From positions 6,076,001 through 6,140,000 of the forward strand of contig NC_085107.1 of the NCBI RefSeq assembly GCF_030269925.1: a DNA stretch of 64,000 nucleotides, given 5' to 3'. The notes under the pieces were generated by a model. That model did no database searches, was not told the origin of the DNA, and saw only the letters and a program-made list of their open reading frames with translations. A program made the translations under genes and the position numbers. This document shows positions 22,915 to 33,600 of this stretch, one piece after another. This DNA is from Bombyx mori (Eukaryota > Arthropoda > Insecta > Lepidoptera > Bombycidae). Positions within the stretch are counted from its first letter, which is position 1. Each line of letters begins with the position of its first letter.

Positions 22915-23800
22915 TATTTAGTCGGACACTCTTGTCAGAGTGGTCATGGTTGCGCTGACGATGTATATGCAGAAGCACCCTTTAGGTCGCCTATGGTACC
23001 GAGGACCGCCTTCTAGGCAATGTGCTTCCAGGTCTGACGGTTCGAAGCGTTTCGAGTACATTCGACCATAGTGGACTCAGTTGCCTTCTTTATTAGGTCA
23101 GTCCAGTGGGCTGGTGATCGGCCGCGTGATTTCCTGCCTTCCGCCCGGCCTTGGACTACCAGTCTCTCCATCGAGTCCTCTTTTCTGGAGATGTGGCCAA
23201 AGAAAATGAAAACCCTTAGTTGTACAGTTGACGAAAGTCTTTGATACAGAGTTTTTTGAGGATGGATGCATTGGTGCGGAATGCTATCCACGGGATCTTT
23301 AGGAGGCGCATCCAGCACCACGAATCCAGTGCATCGATTTTATGGCAATATTGCAATCTTAAAGACTAGGTTTCGGCTCCATACAGAAAGATTGGAAACC
23401 CAACACATTTCATCGATCTGACCTTAGTCGTCTTGGTAATCCTCCTATCCTTCCAAATCTTTCCTAGCCGTTGCACTGCTGACTTGGTAATGGTGCATCG
23501 TCGTCTAACCACTTAATACCAGGTGAGCTGTGAGCTCGTCCACCCGTCTATGCAATAAAAAATACATAAAAACAATTCGTCCTGCCCGGTCTACTATCAT
23601 CATCTTCGTATTGTCCCGGTTAATAGCAAGTCCAAATTTAATTCTGGTAGTTTCCAGACGAGTCTGTAGATTTTCCACGTCTTCTCTAGTCTGTGTGAGA
23701 AGGTTATATCATCAGCGTATCTCAAGTTGTTTATCACTCGTCCCCCGCTTATCCATTTGCAGTGATTGATTAAAGAACATTCAAACAAATAAGCTCACAT
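22915..23800 (-). pseudogene. decayed RTE-like LINE fragment, interrupted by a Bm1 fragment
   Basis: Minus-strand remains of a reverse transcriptase and its C-terminal tail. VINNLRYADDI near 23,710-23,740 is the catalytic motif; after a frameshift the frame continues TREDVENLQTRLETTRIKFG and NTKMMIVDR. Beyond the inserted SINE the tail reads SAVQRLGKIWKDRRITKTTK, FLYGAET, then FFGHISRKEDSMERLVVQGR and RSRGRSPAHWTDLI. Several frameshifts and a stop (after YGAET) make it non-functional. The clade is inferred from these tail motifs. Confidence 0.78.
23507..23575 (+). mobile_element. 5'-truncated Bm1 SINE fragment
   Basis: Contains AACCACTTAATACCAGGTGA, GCTGTGAGCTCGTCCACCC and GCAATAAAAAA, the 3' end of Bm1 as seen in full at 25,640-25,735. 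It sits between two parts of one LINE reading frame, so it inserted into that LINE. Confidence 0.82.
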
Positions 23801-24204
23801 TTATGATATTATTTTAGTATAGAAAGAAATATCACACATTATTTTTGAGATATGGTGATTGTGCGTTAGTTTTTAGATTTTACAGTTTTTTGATTCTAAT
23901 ACTCGTAGCATTACACATAGTATTAGCATCGTGTACTGTATAATGGAAAGAAAAAAGCCGTTGAAAGAAAATTACTGCATAATATTATATGCAGTATACG
24001 TTGGAAAATACTGCATATAATTATATTGTAGAATTTTACACAAACCTAAGATTGTTATATAAAGATATATGATATATTAAGAATAAGTAACTTTTTGTAC
24101 TCGTGAATTAAAAAAAAACTGATAAACAAAATACATGGTGTGACAGTTAAATTTGTGTACATTACATTTTTGTTATTACATATTGATATTTAAAAAAAAA
24201 CTGA

Positions 24205-25250
24205 TTGTTTTGCCCGCGACTTCGTCCGCGTGGAATAGTTACTACTACTATTCTACTATTCAGTTACTTTGTGATAACCCTAAATTTTACCCGCGACTTC
24301 ATTTACGTAGAAGCTGAAAATATTTTTGAATAATAGAATGTTAAGGAGCTATTTAAGGTACCAAAATCACGCTTTTTAACCGAATCCCAAAGAGAGGTTA
24401 TCAATTCGGCCATCATTTTTTTATCTATGTATGTTCACCGATTTCTCGAGAATGCTTGAACCGATTCTGATAATTCTTTTTTTTTTGGTCGAAAAGGTAG
24501 ACTTCTAAAGACTTCCTGAATGGTCCTGTAATAATCAGGATCAGGCTGATTGACGGGATCCTGGACAAATCGAGATAAATCTACAATTTTCAAAGCCTAT
24601 CTTGAAGTGATTTGGGTGTTTCTTGTTTTTCTTCTTATTATGTGCCGCCGCGCACCGGCCTTGTACATTATTATTACGCGCTTGATCATTATTTTTCTGC
24701 AATGTTATTTTAAAACTGCGATACCATCTAAGATACTCATTGAAATCAAATGATGTAAAGGGAAAATTTCTTTTAAATTAAATTTTTGTAATGAGTAACG
24801 TATTTATTTGGATAAGGATTAATATAATCTTTATAAAAACCCCTTCATAATTAATGCTTATTTTAGAACAAATGTGGTTAGCATAAAAAAGGTTATAGTG
24901 AGCCAACCATAAAATATAGACATATGCTATCGCGGACATTTTTTTTAACTTTTAGAGGGAAACAATTCTGTCATAAATTTTTTTAGCGAAACGTTAACCG
25001 TCTCCGCAGAGCACGCAGCGGAAGCTTTCAAAAGGGAAAAAAACCCCGACTTTGAAATATTCTTTATTAGTACTCCGCTTGTATTGATCTTAGCGTGATG
25101 TTATATAGCCTATAGCCTACCTCAAGAAATGGACTATCTACCACTGAATGAATTTTACAAATCGGACCAGTAGTTTTTGGGATTAGCGCGTTCAACCAAA
25201 CAAAAACTTCTTCAAACTTCAGCTTTATAATATTAATAATATAGAGGTAA
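24205..25250 (+). repeat. lepidopteran dispersed repeat(s), composite
   Basis: Starts with GCCCGCGACTTCGTCCGCGT, repeated in diverged form at 24,288 (CCCGCGACTTCATTTACGTA), and ends near TTAGCGCGTTCAACCAAACA and CTTCAGCTTTATAATATTA. Both ends are familiar from many moth and butterfly introns. A middle part (about 24,430-24,620, TTGAACCGATTCTGATAATTC and following) looks like a second inserted repeat. No coding capacity. Boundaries are approximate. Confidence 0.6.
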
Positions 25251-25489
25251 TTAATCGATATTATATAACAAAACATTGGTATTGCATCATTGTTTCAAAG
25301 CTGTTGTTAATTTCTTTGTTATATAATATGTCCGGTTGGCAATTAAAATGAAAATTTTGTGTAATCTTGAGCTTATTAAAATTAATTTTTATACCTACGC
25401 TTCGAATACCAACGTCACCAACCAACAAGATTGTAACGTCAAAACAAATCTATAATTTTGTAGTCTTCGGTATATTATACATATATACA

Positions 25490-25752
25490 TGCTGGTGGTA
25501 GGACCTCTTGTGAGTTCGCACGGGTAGGTACCACCGCCCCGCCTATTTCTGCCGTGAAGCAGTAATGCGTTTCGGTTTGAAGGGTGGGGCAGCCGTTGTG
25601 ACTATACTGAGACCTTAGAACTATATCTCAAGGTGTGTGGCGCATTTACGTTGTAGATGTCTATGGGCTCCAGTAACCACTTAACACCAGGTGGGCTGTG
25701 AGCTCGTCCACACATCTAAGCAATAAAAAAAAAAAAAACAAAAAAAAAAAAT
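25490..25752 (+). mobile_element. Bm1 SINE
   Basis: Close to the Bombyx Bm1 consensus as I remember it: GCTGGTGGTAGGACCTCTTG, GGGTAGGTACCACCGCCCCG, GCAGTAATGCGTTTCGGTTT, GTAGATGTCTATGGGCTCCA, GGTGGGCTGTGAGCTCGTCC, then GCAATA and an A-rich tail. The extreme 5' end seems to be missing. Bm1 is a marker for Bombyx and is the best evidence for the organism. Confidence 0.9.
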
Positions 25753-25794
25753 TATCGCTTATACTTACTACAGTACAGAAGTAACCCAAAACAC

Positions 25795-26050
25795 GTCATC
25801 TCGGATCCTCCTGATCCACTAACGGTGCTTTTAGGTACCCCAAGCACCGGTCATCGTTCTCGTCGAACCCGTCGCTTGCAACGAAGGGCTCGGCGAGTAA
25901 ATTAACCCACAGACACAGCCCACTGAGTTTCTCGACGGATCTTCTCAGTGGGTCGCGTTTCCGATCCGGTGGTAGATTCTGCGAAGCACTGCTCTTGCTA
26001 GGGTTAGCAACATCGTCAGTTTTAAGCCCCGTGAGCTCACCTACATACTA
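25795..26050 (+). repeat. Bombyx high-copy repeat (CTCAGTGGGTCGCGTTTCCG type)
   Basis: Carries GGTACCCCAAGCACCGGTCA, CACTGAGTTTCTCGACGGAT, CTCAGTGGGTCGCGTTTCCG, GATTCTGCGAAGCACTGCTC and CCCCGTGAGCTCACCTAC. I recognise it as a frequent silkworm interspersed repeat, probably a LINE end, but not with a sure name. A rearranged copy on the other strand lies at about 40,500-40,590. Confidence 0.65.
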
Positions 26051-26248
26051 GCCCAGCGAAGCTGACATGGTCTCTCTAGACCAGCGGGCGGGGAACCTGG
26101 GTAAATTACTCCAAATGGGGTAAAATGAAATTTTGGGGGGTAAAAATGAAACTTTTGTGAGTAAAAAGTATATATTGAAGTGAAACTTCTTTAGAATCGT
26201 TGTGATTTCAAACTCGATAAAACGAAATGAAACTGTATTTCTGTATCT

Positions 26249-26335
26249 TTGGATGGAGCTCCAGCTATGCTGGGTCATATTAATGGTTTACAGCTTTCGT
26301 AAAAAAATTAACACAAATATTGAAGTTACTCGCTG
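26249..26335 (+). pseudogene. hAT transposase relic
   Basis: Frame from 26,249 reads LDGAPAMLGHINGLQLS and stops at a TAA. After a frame change KINTNIEVTRC follows, which in intact relatives continues the same segment (DGAPAM...G...V..NP.I..THC). Too short to encode anything. Confidence 0.7.
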
Positions 26336-26601
26336 TAGCGAATTATAAAATAACAAGAAATTATCATTTAGGTGCTTATATTTTCTGTGGGGGCGATTTT
26401 TTTTTCCTCGATTGTATATTACATATATTACTATTATTACCGTTATGTAAGGTATGAAATTTTGACATTGATAAATTGAATAAATTATGTTTAAATTAAA
26501 TTTTTAGTTATTGTTTTCTTTTCAAAATTATCATGGGGGCTATAATATGAAAGATGCTAAAAAGAAGCGATTTAGTTTTTTTTTTGTTCTTCGCCATGGG
26601 G

Positions 26602-27146
26602 TTATACCGGTCTCTCACATTCGCACGAATACGCAAACCCGCAAGTGTAGGACGACATTTGCAAATGATTATGCAAAGTTTTCGCTGCATTCGTGGTTTT
26701 CCAAGCGGTGTCGGTTTTTTAACAGACATCAAAGCGCGCGAACCGCGATCCTTCGTTTAGTCTCCCACACATTCGGGTGACCAGTTGCGCCCAGGATTGC
26801 GAAGGCAACGGACGTTTCGCTATTTTCATAGATCGTGACGTCTACTGTGTAGCGTATCTTCATCAAAAGAAATCCCATAAAAACAGCATGGCTGTTAATG
26901 ATGTCTGGGAAAGAATTCAAAACTCTTTTTTTCTTCAATGTTCTATTGACGAATTAAAAAGGAGGAGAAATTCGTGAGACATTCGTAAACAAGTGTAGGA
27001 GGAAGCGCAAATGGGTTCGCAAATTGAGTACCGAACCCATTTGCACAGCCGCTGAGTTTGCGAATGAATGTTTGACGGCCCTTCACATGCGCGCAAATAT
27101 TCGTACATTGTACGAATGTTAGCGCACATGTGAGTGGCCGGCATAA
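26602..27146. repeat. possible second element nested in the hAT copy
   Basis: Within the hAT copy, TTATACCGGTCTCTCACATT on the left and ATGTGAGTGGCCGGCATAA on the right are imperfect inverted repeats (about 13 of 17). The short ORF inside (26,777-26,977 plus) ends NDVWERIQNSF...SIDELKRRRNS, which resembles the start of a MADF/Myb-like DNA-binding domain. A target duplication was not clear. Confidence 0.4.
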
Positions 27147-29629
27147 TATCAAGTTACAACAAGTTACAAGTACACAACAATATTTTGGGGTAATAATTAA
27201 AAAAGTTCCCCGACCGCTGCTCTAGACCATCAGATTAGGTAAAAAAAAAACAGAATTGCCTTGCGATCAGATCCGTTGGTCAGTATATAGATTCTTGCTT
27301 AAGTACGTTTATGGTATTAAGAAGTACTCTGTCCTTGACTAGATGAAGACTTGATTACAACTATTGACTTAATAAACACAGCTTCGGATGTATTCTAGGA
27401 TATACTTAAATCCAGTAGATAATTGGGAATATATTAGAATATTTTTGCAGCAGAAATGCTATTTTCTCTTACACAAATCGTCAAATTTTCATTGGTAGCA
27501 TCAGATAGAGCCACAAGAGAGGTGTAATGTATCTATAGGTATATCGTTATATTAATGTTATACAACATTTTATTTTACCCTAACTAAACACAATTTAATT
27601 TTTTTTTAAAACAAGCGGTTTAGTCGTAATGATAAAAAGAATATATATTTTTTTTATTGTTATTTAATATATGCCGATAGCCAGGTTATCTGTTTTCGAA
27701 TTAAATCAACAAGGAACTATTGCTTGCTCACAGTTGTGGTTCAGATAGGATTATGTCCTCTGTTACATGAAATCTCCATTCGTTTTTGCCTTCATCACCA
27801 TTAAAAGTCTCTACCCGACACTATCCGAGTAGCAACACGTAGCGGGATACACGTAGCGAATATCAATCCTAGTAATGGTATAATAGTAGCCACGTATCAT
27901 CGTCCAAGGATCGCAGGGTGCTACTATGATATTGAATATACAAGCGCTATATTAATGCGTGTAAGGAACTTCCTATACATATTCAATTTCGCGAGTGTCT
28001 AGAAATTTAAATAAAAGGTGATTAAAGATTATTTTGCTGTCCCCTCCTTCAAATCTAGCCGAAGAGGATAGGATCGTTTACACTTCACATACACAAAAGG
28101 ACGTCTAGTAAACTCGTACATTTCGCTATCCGTCTGTCTGATTTTTTTAAGATAGGCTAGGAGTATTATATTAAAACTTGTATCAGATATAGGCGAAAGC
28201 AAACGATACAAATCTTAAAATTCTCAGATAACGCAATTAAAATAAATACTGCATAGTTATTCATAGAGATTACATACTGCTGGCACTTTCCATTGAGTTA
28301 GAATTAAGAAATTTGGCTAGGGACAGCTTTTACCAAGGGAAAAGATCGTAAATAGTAGATTTGTTTGATTTCTGATATTTAAAGCCTTGATAAGGTAGCT
28401 AAAGGCGATTTGGAAGTTTTTAAACATGTTGTAGATTAGGAATTTCTTTGAAATAAATGCTGCGTAACTGCTTGAGTGATTCGTAATTCGGCAGTAACAT
28501 CGCCATCCCGCCCCACGATACGAGATCCCGTCTTAGCGCGATAAGATTCGCAGAGTCCAGTAAAGTCGTCACTACTAAGAATCCAGTTCGAATTCAAAAT
28601 ACTCATGTAAAAATCGACTTTACGTATTCCCTTATATCCTACTACAAAACGATCAATTTCAAGAAAACCTTCATTTAGGTCTCTTGTAGACATTGCAATA
28701 TTTTTGTTCATGTTTTATATAACAATGTGTGATCCACTGAATGATATTGTAATTCGTAGTTTTAGCTCATTAATTTACTTATACGAAATAGTCCTTTGCA
28801 TAAGCAACATAGGCAAAAGCAAATATGGATCGTATGATTAAAAAAAATCCAATGTAATTAGTAATGTTGTATTAAATATAGATTTACTTTAATGTATCGA
28901 AATTATTTCAGGTCTCGGAATGCATATAAAAATGCATTTCTAGTTCTTCGCAGTTGCGTATTCTACCCTTTCTGATAGAATAAGCGTCATGTGTACTTCA
29001 CTATGATTTTAAAAATATAAATCATTAATGATACTACTGCTATAAAAATAGGTGATTTCTTTACAATTTTTTATAAATTTGAGAAGCGGTTAAAACACCG
29101 CCGCGAAAATACAACTTTTTTGTTCGGTATAGAGACAGATTTCGACCGATTACAAATATTTGATACCGGTTTAAACCGATTGCTTCATAAACCATATTTT
29201 TACCACACGGATTAAAAAAATTTAGATAAAATGATTGAAAAACATGTTATTTTTAATTTAAAATTTTATCAATTATCAATAATCAATGCATAAAGTAAAT
29301 CAATAGATTAAATCATAATTTTGGTATACTCTGTAGGTATTTTGTTTCTGTAGGTGGTGACAGTATATATATCCCATGCGGAAAATACACGTTGGAAAGG
29401 CATAGAAATTACTGGCACCGACATAATTATATTTCCTAGCTATTTTGCCATGGGGCACTAAATTTTATTAGTGCTTGCTCGCTTCGCTTTGACTTTTACC
29501 AATACAAATTAATTGTCATTACATGCTACACCTACTCCAATACGGCTGCACTGAGTAATATTACCAGTAAATACGCACTTTGATCGCATTCTGTCTCATG
29601 GTGATATCAGTGTCCTGGAAATGTTCCTT

Positions 29630-29849
29630 GAACGAAAATTTGTCTCTTAGTAACATTAACATTTTCATCTACAGTTTGTGCAATTGCATGAATGCAATAA
29701 ATATATAAAATAAATTGTAATAATGTAATGTGTTGTAATTGTAATAATAAAATATTACAATTTATGCAATTTATGCAATTGCTTAGCTTAAGAGCAATTG
29801 CATAAATTGTAGATGAAAATGTTAATGTTAACTAATAGACAAATCGTTC
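29630..29849. mobile_element. MITE-like element with ~50-bp inverted ends
   Basis: Left arm GAACGAAAATTTGTCTCTTA and on through CATTAACATTTTCATCTACA; the right arm is the reverse complement with few differences (ends AATAGACAAATCGTTC). Total 220 bp, no ORF. The centre has several TTGTAAT/TTTATGCAA repeats. Confidence 0.75.
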
Positions 29850-30619
29850 TTTAAATTTCGAATAGAAGCTTAGTAAATCAAAATCTTCGTTATGTGTTAC
29901 CAACTGTTGTTTAAACTAAAAAGAAATTAATTAAAATTATTCTTAATATTATATTCTGTTGCATGGCCAATACTAACATAACATTATAATAGTATACCGC
30001 TTTTTGTTTGTGGGGGTAACTAATTGATAGATGACATAATTGCATCTTGACTGGTGGCTTGATCATATTGCAACAGATATAAAGCTTATTGATTTCGATT
30101 TACGACTACGATTGCGATTTATTTATATATAATTAAAAAAACTTTATAAAATTATGATATATGTATATGTTGTTACTAATATAGAAATGGTATTTTATAA
30201 AGTAAGTACACACATAAGTCCAGATCGTTCAGCGTGTACCTAAAATAACAATAAGAAAAACTTTCCTATGGTTAACAGATTCAATGAGTATAATAGTCTT
30301 TATTTTACTTTTATAGTAATATTAGTAGTTACTACTGTAGCATTACTATGCGCCTCACAACCGGTCGCCACTTCTCCTGGTACACTCATCCAAAGAATCG
30401 CCAACTGCCGACTTGTCTTGGTCGGTCAATCTTGCCCACAACAATGATACTGAATGACTACCATGACCGCTCTGTCAAGAGTGATACGACAATGGAGTTG
30501 TAATACTATTTCATTATTACTTACTCTTGTCATTATGAAAAAGCAAAACCCGTCAGAAAGGCACTGTGTATAATTACATGTTATTAATTTAACAATAATA
30601 TAAGTATTGTTGTTTTTAG

Positions 30620-33600
30620 AATCTCGGACACGTACTCAGAAGACGTTTGATCACAAAACACAAATTCAGACGACTTCTACAAAGAAAGTGGAACCTACAA
30701 CAGGAAAAACAAGTTATTCTACCACTGAAGAAACTAATATGTTAAAGGTGGAAAATATTCAAGACACCGAAACAAAAAACATTACTACAGTACCTTGGCG
30801 TAAGAGGGAACAACTGGATATGCATTTTAAAAAAGAAGACACCTTAGAAATAAAACACTGGAGAAGATCTCGACCAGAACAAAATAAAGATACCGAGCAT
30901 ACAAGTATGATTGGAACCACTACTTCAACAAAAGAAGATAAAACTAAAGAAGTCTTTGAACGTGGTGTCATTGAAGAACATGTCAAAGTTCAAGAAGTTG
31001 TTGAAACAAAGTTATGGCGCAAACCAAAAACTATTTCAGAAAAAAAAGATTTACTTCAGGTTTCTACGCATGAGGATACCAATATTTTAAAGGTCGAAAA
31101 CTTGCAATCAGTAAATGTTGATACTACAAGCAGTAAACTAGAAACTAAATCATGGCGTAAACCACGGCTTGAAGAATCTTTGGAAGAGGTAGGCCCTACT
31201 AAAGGTGTTAACGAGCCTGAAGTATGTCATTGGAGAAAACCAAAAACCTCAGAGATTTTAAAAGATAAGAATGAAGAAGAAATACGTGTTCAAGAGATGA
31301 AAAAACAGAGCACGAAAGCTTTGGAAGTTAAAGACGAAAGCAAGCAAAAGATTCCATGGACTCAAGAAGCAATAAAATTGCGGCCAACAAAGGTTGAAAA
31401 ATCACCCATCGAAAAAGAAAAGATCGAAGATGTAGCTTTGAAACCAGTAAGAAAAGATTCTTTAATGGATGAAAAATCAAGTGAAATAAGTGAACTTCAG
31501 AACGAAAGACAAATAACTGAAAAGAAAGAAAGTCTTCAGGAAACTCAACTTCAACCAACCGAGAAAAACAAATTACTTGAAAACATTGTCTCTGAGGAAA
31601 GCAAAGAATCAACTGGTAAAAGAAGACAGAGGGAAGAGATTACACAAAAAGAGGTAGCTTTAAAGACTGTACGAAAACAAGAGGAATTCACTGAAGAAAA
31701 AACTGAACAAAAATCTCTGAAGCCCGTGTTAACAACAGAAAAAGAATCAAAAGAAACAGAAGATAGAATCAACACTAAAGACACGAGAAAACCATCAATC
31801 CCATGGACTCAAGAAGCAATTAAATTGCGCCCAACAAAAATGGAAAAAACTCCGATTGAAAAAGAAAAGTTTGAAGACATAACATTAAAACCAACAAGAA
31901 AACAGTCTTTGGTAGACGAAATAACAGAGGAAGTTTGCGCATTAAAATCTGCACTGGACGACATTGAGAAAGAAGAGCACAAACCAGATAAAGTAAGCGA
32001 AAATAATGCCCCTGAGGAACGTAAGTGGCCCACCGGAAAAAGACAACCTAAAGAAGAGACCCCACAAGAAGAGGTCGTTTTAAAACCCACACGAAAGCAA
32101 AAAGAGCCTGAAGAAGAAAAGTCCGAGGAGCGTAAATGGCCCAGTGGTAAGAGACGACCTAAGGAAGAGACTCCACAAGAAGAGGTCGTTCTCAAACCCA
32201 TACCAAAGCAAATGGAGCCCGAAGAAGAAAAGCCCGAGGAATTTCAACATAAAGCGGTTAAAAAAGAAAAGAAAATTGAAGATGCAACACCTGAGGAGCA
32301 TAAATGGCCCAGTGGTAAGAGACGACCAAAGGAAGAAACTCCACAAGAAGAGGTCGTTCTCAAACCCATACCAAAGCAAAAGGAGCCTGAAGAAGAGAAG
32401 CCCGAGGAAGTTCAACTTAAACAGGTTAAAAAAGAGAAGCAAATTGAAGATACAACACCTGAGGAGCGTAAATGGCCCAGTGGTAAGAGACGACCTAAGG
32501 AAGAAGCTCCGCAAGAAGAGGTCGTTCTCAAACCCGTACCAAAGCAAAAGGAGCCTGAAGAAGAGAAGCCCGAGGAAGTCCAACTTAAACCAGTTAAAAA
32601 AGAGAAGCAAGTTGAAGATGTAACACCTGAAGAGCGTAAATGGCCCAGTGGTAAGAGACGACCTAAGGAAGAGACTCCACAAAAAGAGGTTCTACTTGAG
32701 CACGTGAAAAAACAAGAAGAAATAGATGAGGAAAAAATTGAACAAAACGTACTGAAGGACGTCTCAGAAACAGAGAAAGAATCAAAAGAAAGAGGAGATA
32801 AAATCCAAACTAAAGACACGAGGAAATCATCTATTCCATGGACTCAAGAAGCAATCAAATTGCGACCAACAAAAGTTGAAAAATTACCAATGGAAAAAGA
32901 AAAATTGGAAGACATAACACTAAAACCCATAAGAAAAGATTCTATGTTAGGCGAAAAACCAGAAGAAGCTAACACATTAAGAGCACTAGTGGACAAAATC
33001 CATACAGAAGAACAAGAACTCAAAGACAAAGAAAGGGTACAGGAAATCCGAGACGAGCAAATGAAAACAGACAAACCAGTAGAAGACGCAATGCCTGAGG
33101 AACGCAAGTGGCCTACTGGTAAAAGACGACCTAAAGAAGCGACTTCACAAGAAGAGGTCGTTCTCAAACCCGTACCAAAGCAAAAGGAACCTGAAGAAGA
33201 GAAGCCTGAGGAAGTCCAACTTAAACCGGTTAAAAAAGAGAAGCAAATTGAAGATGCAACACCTGAGGAGCGTAAATGGCCCAGTGGTAAGAGACGACCA
33301 AAGGAAGAAACTCCACAAGAAGAGGTCGTTCTCAAACCCATACCAAAGCAAAAGGAGCCTGAAGAAGAGAAGCCCGAGGAAGTTCAATTTAAACAGGTTA
33401 AAAAAGAGAAGCAAATTGAAGATACAACACCTGAGGAGCGTAAATGGCCCAGTGGTAAGAGACGACCTAAGGAAGAGACTCCACAAGAAGAGGTCGTTCT
33501 CAAACCCATACCAAAGCAAAAGGAACCTGAAGAAGAGAAGCCCGATGAAGTCCAACTTAAGCCGGTTAAAAAAGACAAGCAAATTGAAGATGCAACGCCC

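Larger units (their letters stand above)
26082..27219 (+). mobile_element. hAT-type DNA transposon, deletion derivative
   Basis: Ends are inverted repeats: CAGCGGGCGGGGAAC on the left, and on the right the complement of CAGCGGTCGGGGAAC (14 of 15 match). It is flanked by a perfect 8-bp direct repeat, CTCTAGAC, at 26,074-26,081 and 27,220-27,227. Eight-base target duplications and CAG(C/G)GG ends are hallmarks of hAT. A transposase relic (DGAPAMLGHINGL, about 26,252-26,290, followed out of frame by NTNIEVTRC) matches the conserved TDGAPAM region of hAT transposases of the ZBED/Buster kind. The rest of the transposase is missing, so it could only move with help from elsewhere. Confidence 0.9.
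15144..30619 (+). other. intron 17 (15.5 kb, transposon-rich)
   Basis: The longest intron in the window, between the kettin and PEVK parts. Donor GTAAGA and acceptor TTTTTAG give an in-frame phase-1 join. It carries the candidate kettin 3'UTR, two LINE fragments, Bm1 copies, a hAT element, a foldback element and several AT-rich stretches in which I see nothing (about 17,350-18,350, 18,420-18,960, 19,440-20,440, 23,800-24,200, 27,230-29,620, 29,860-30,600). Confidence 0.9.

Noticed and set aside
28436..28711. Minus-strand frame of 91 codons in intron 17
   Set aside because: It has mixed composition but no recognised motif, and such frames are expected by chance in 15 kb. I found no supporting signal.
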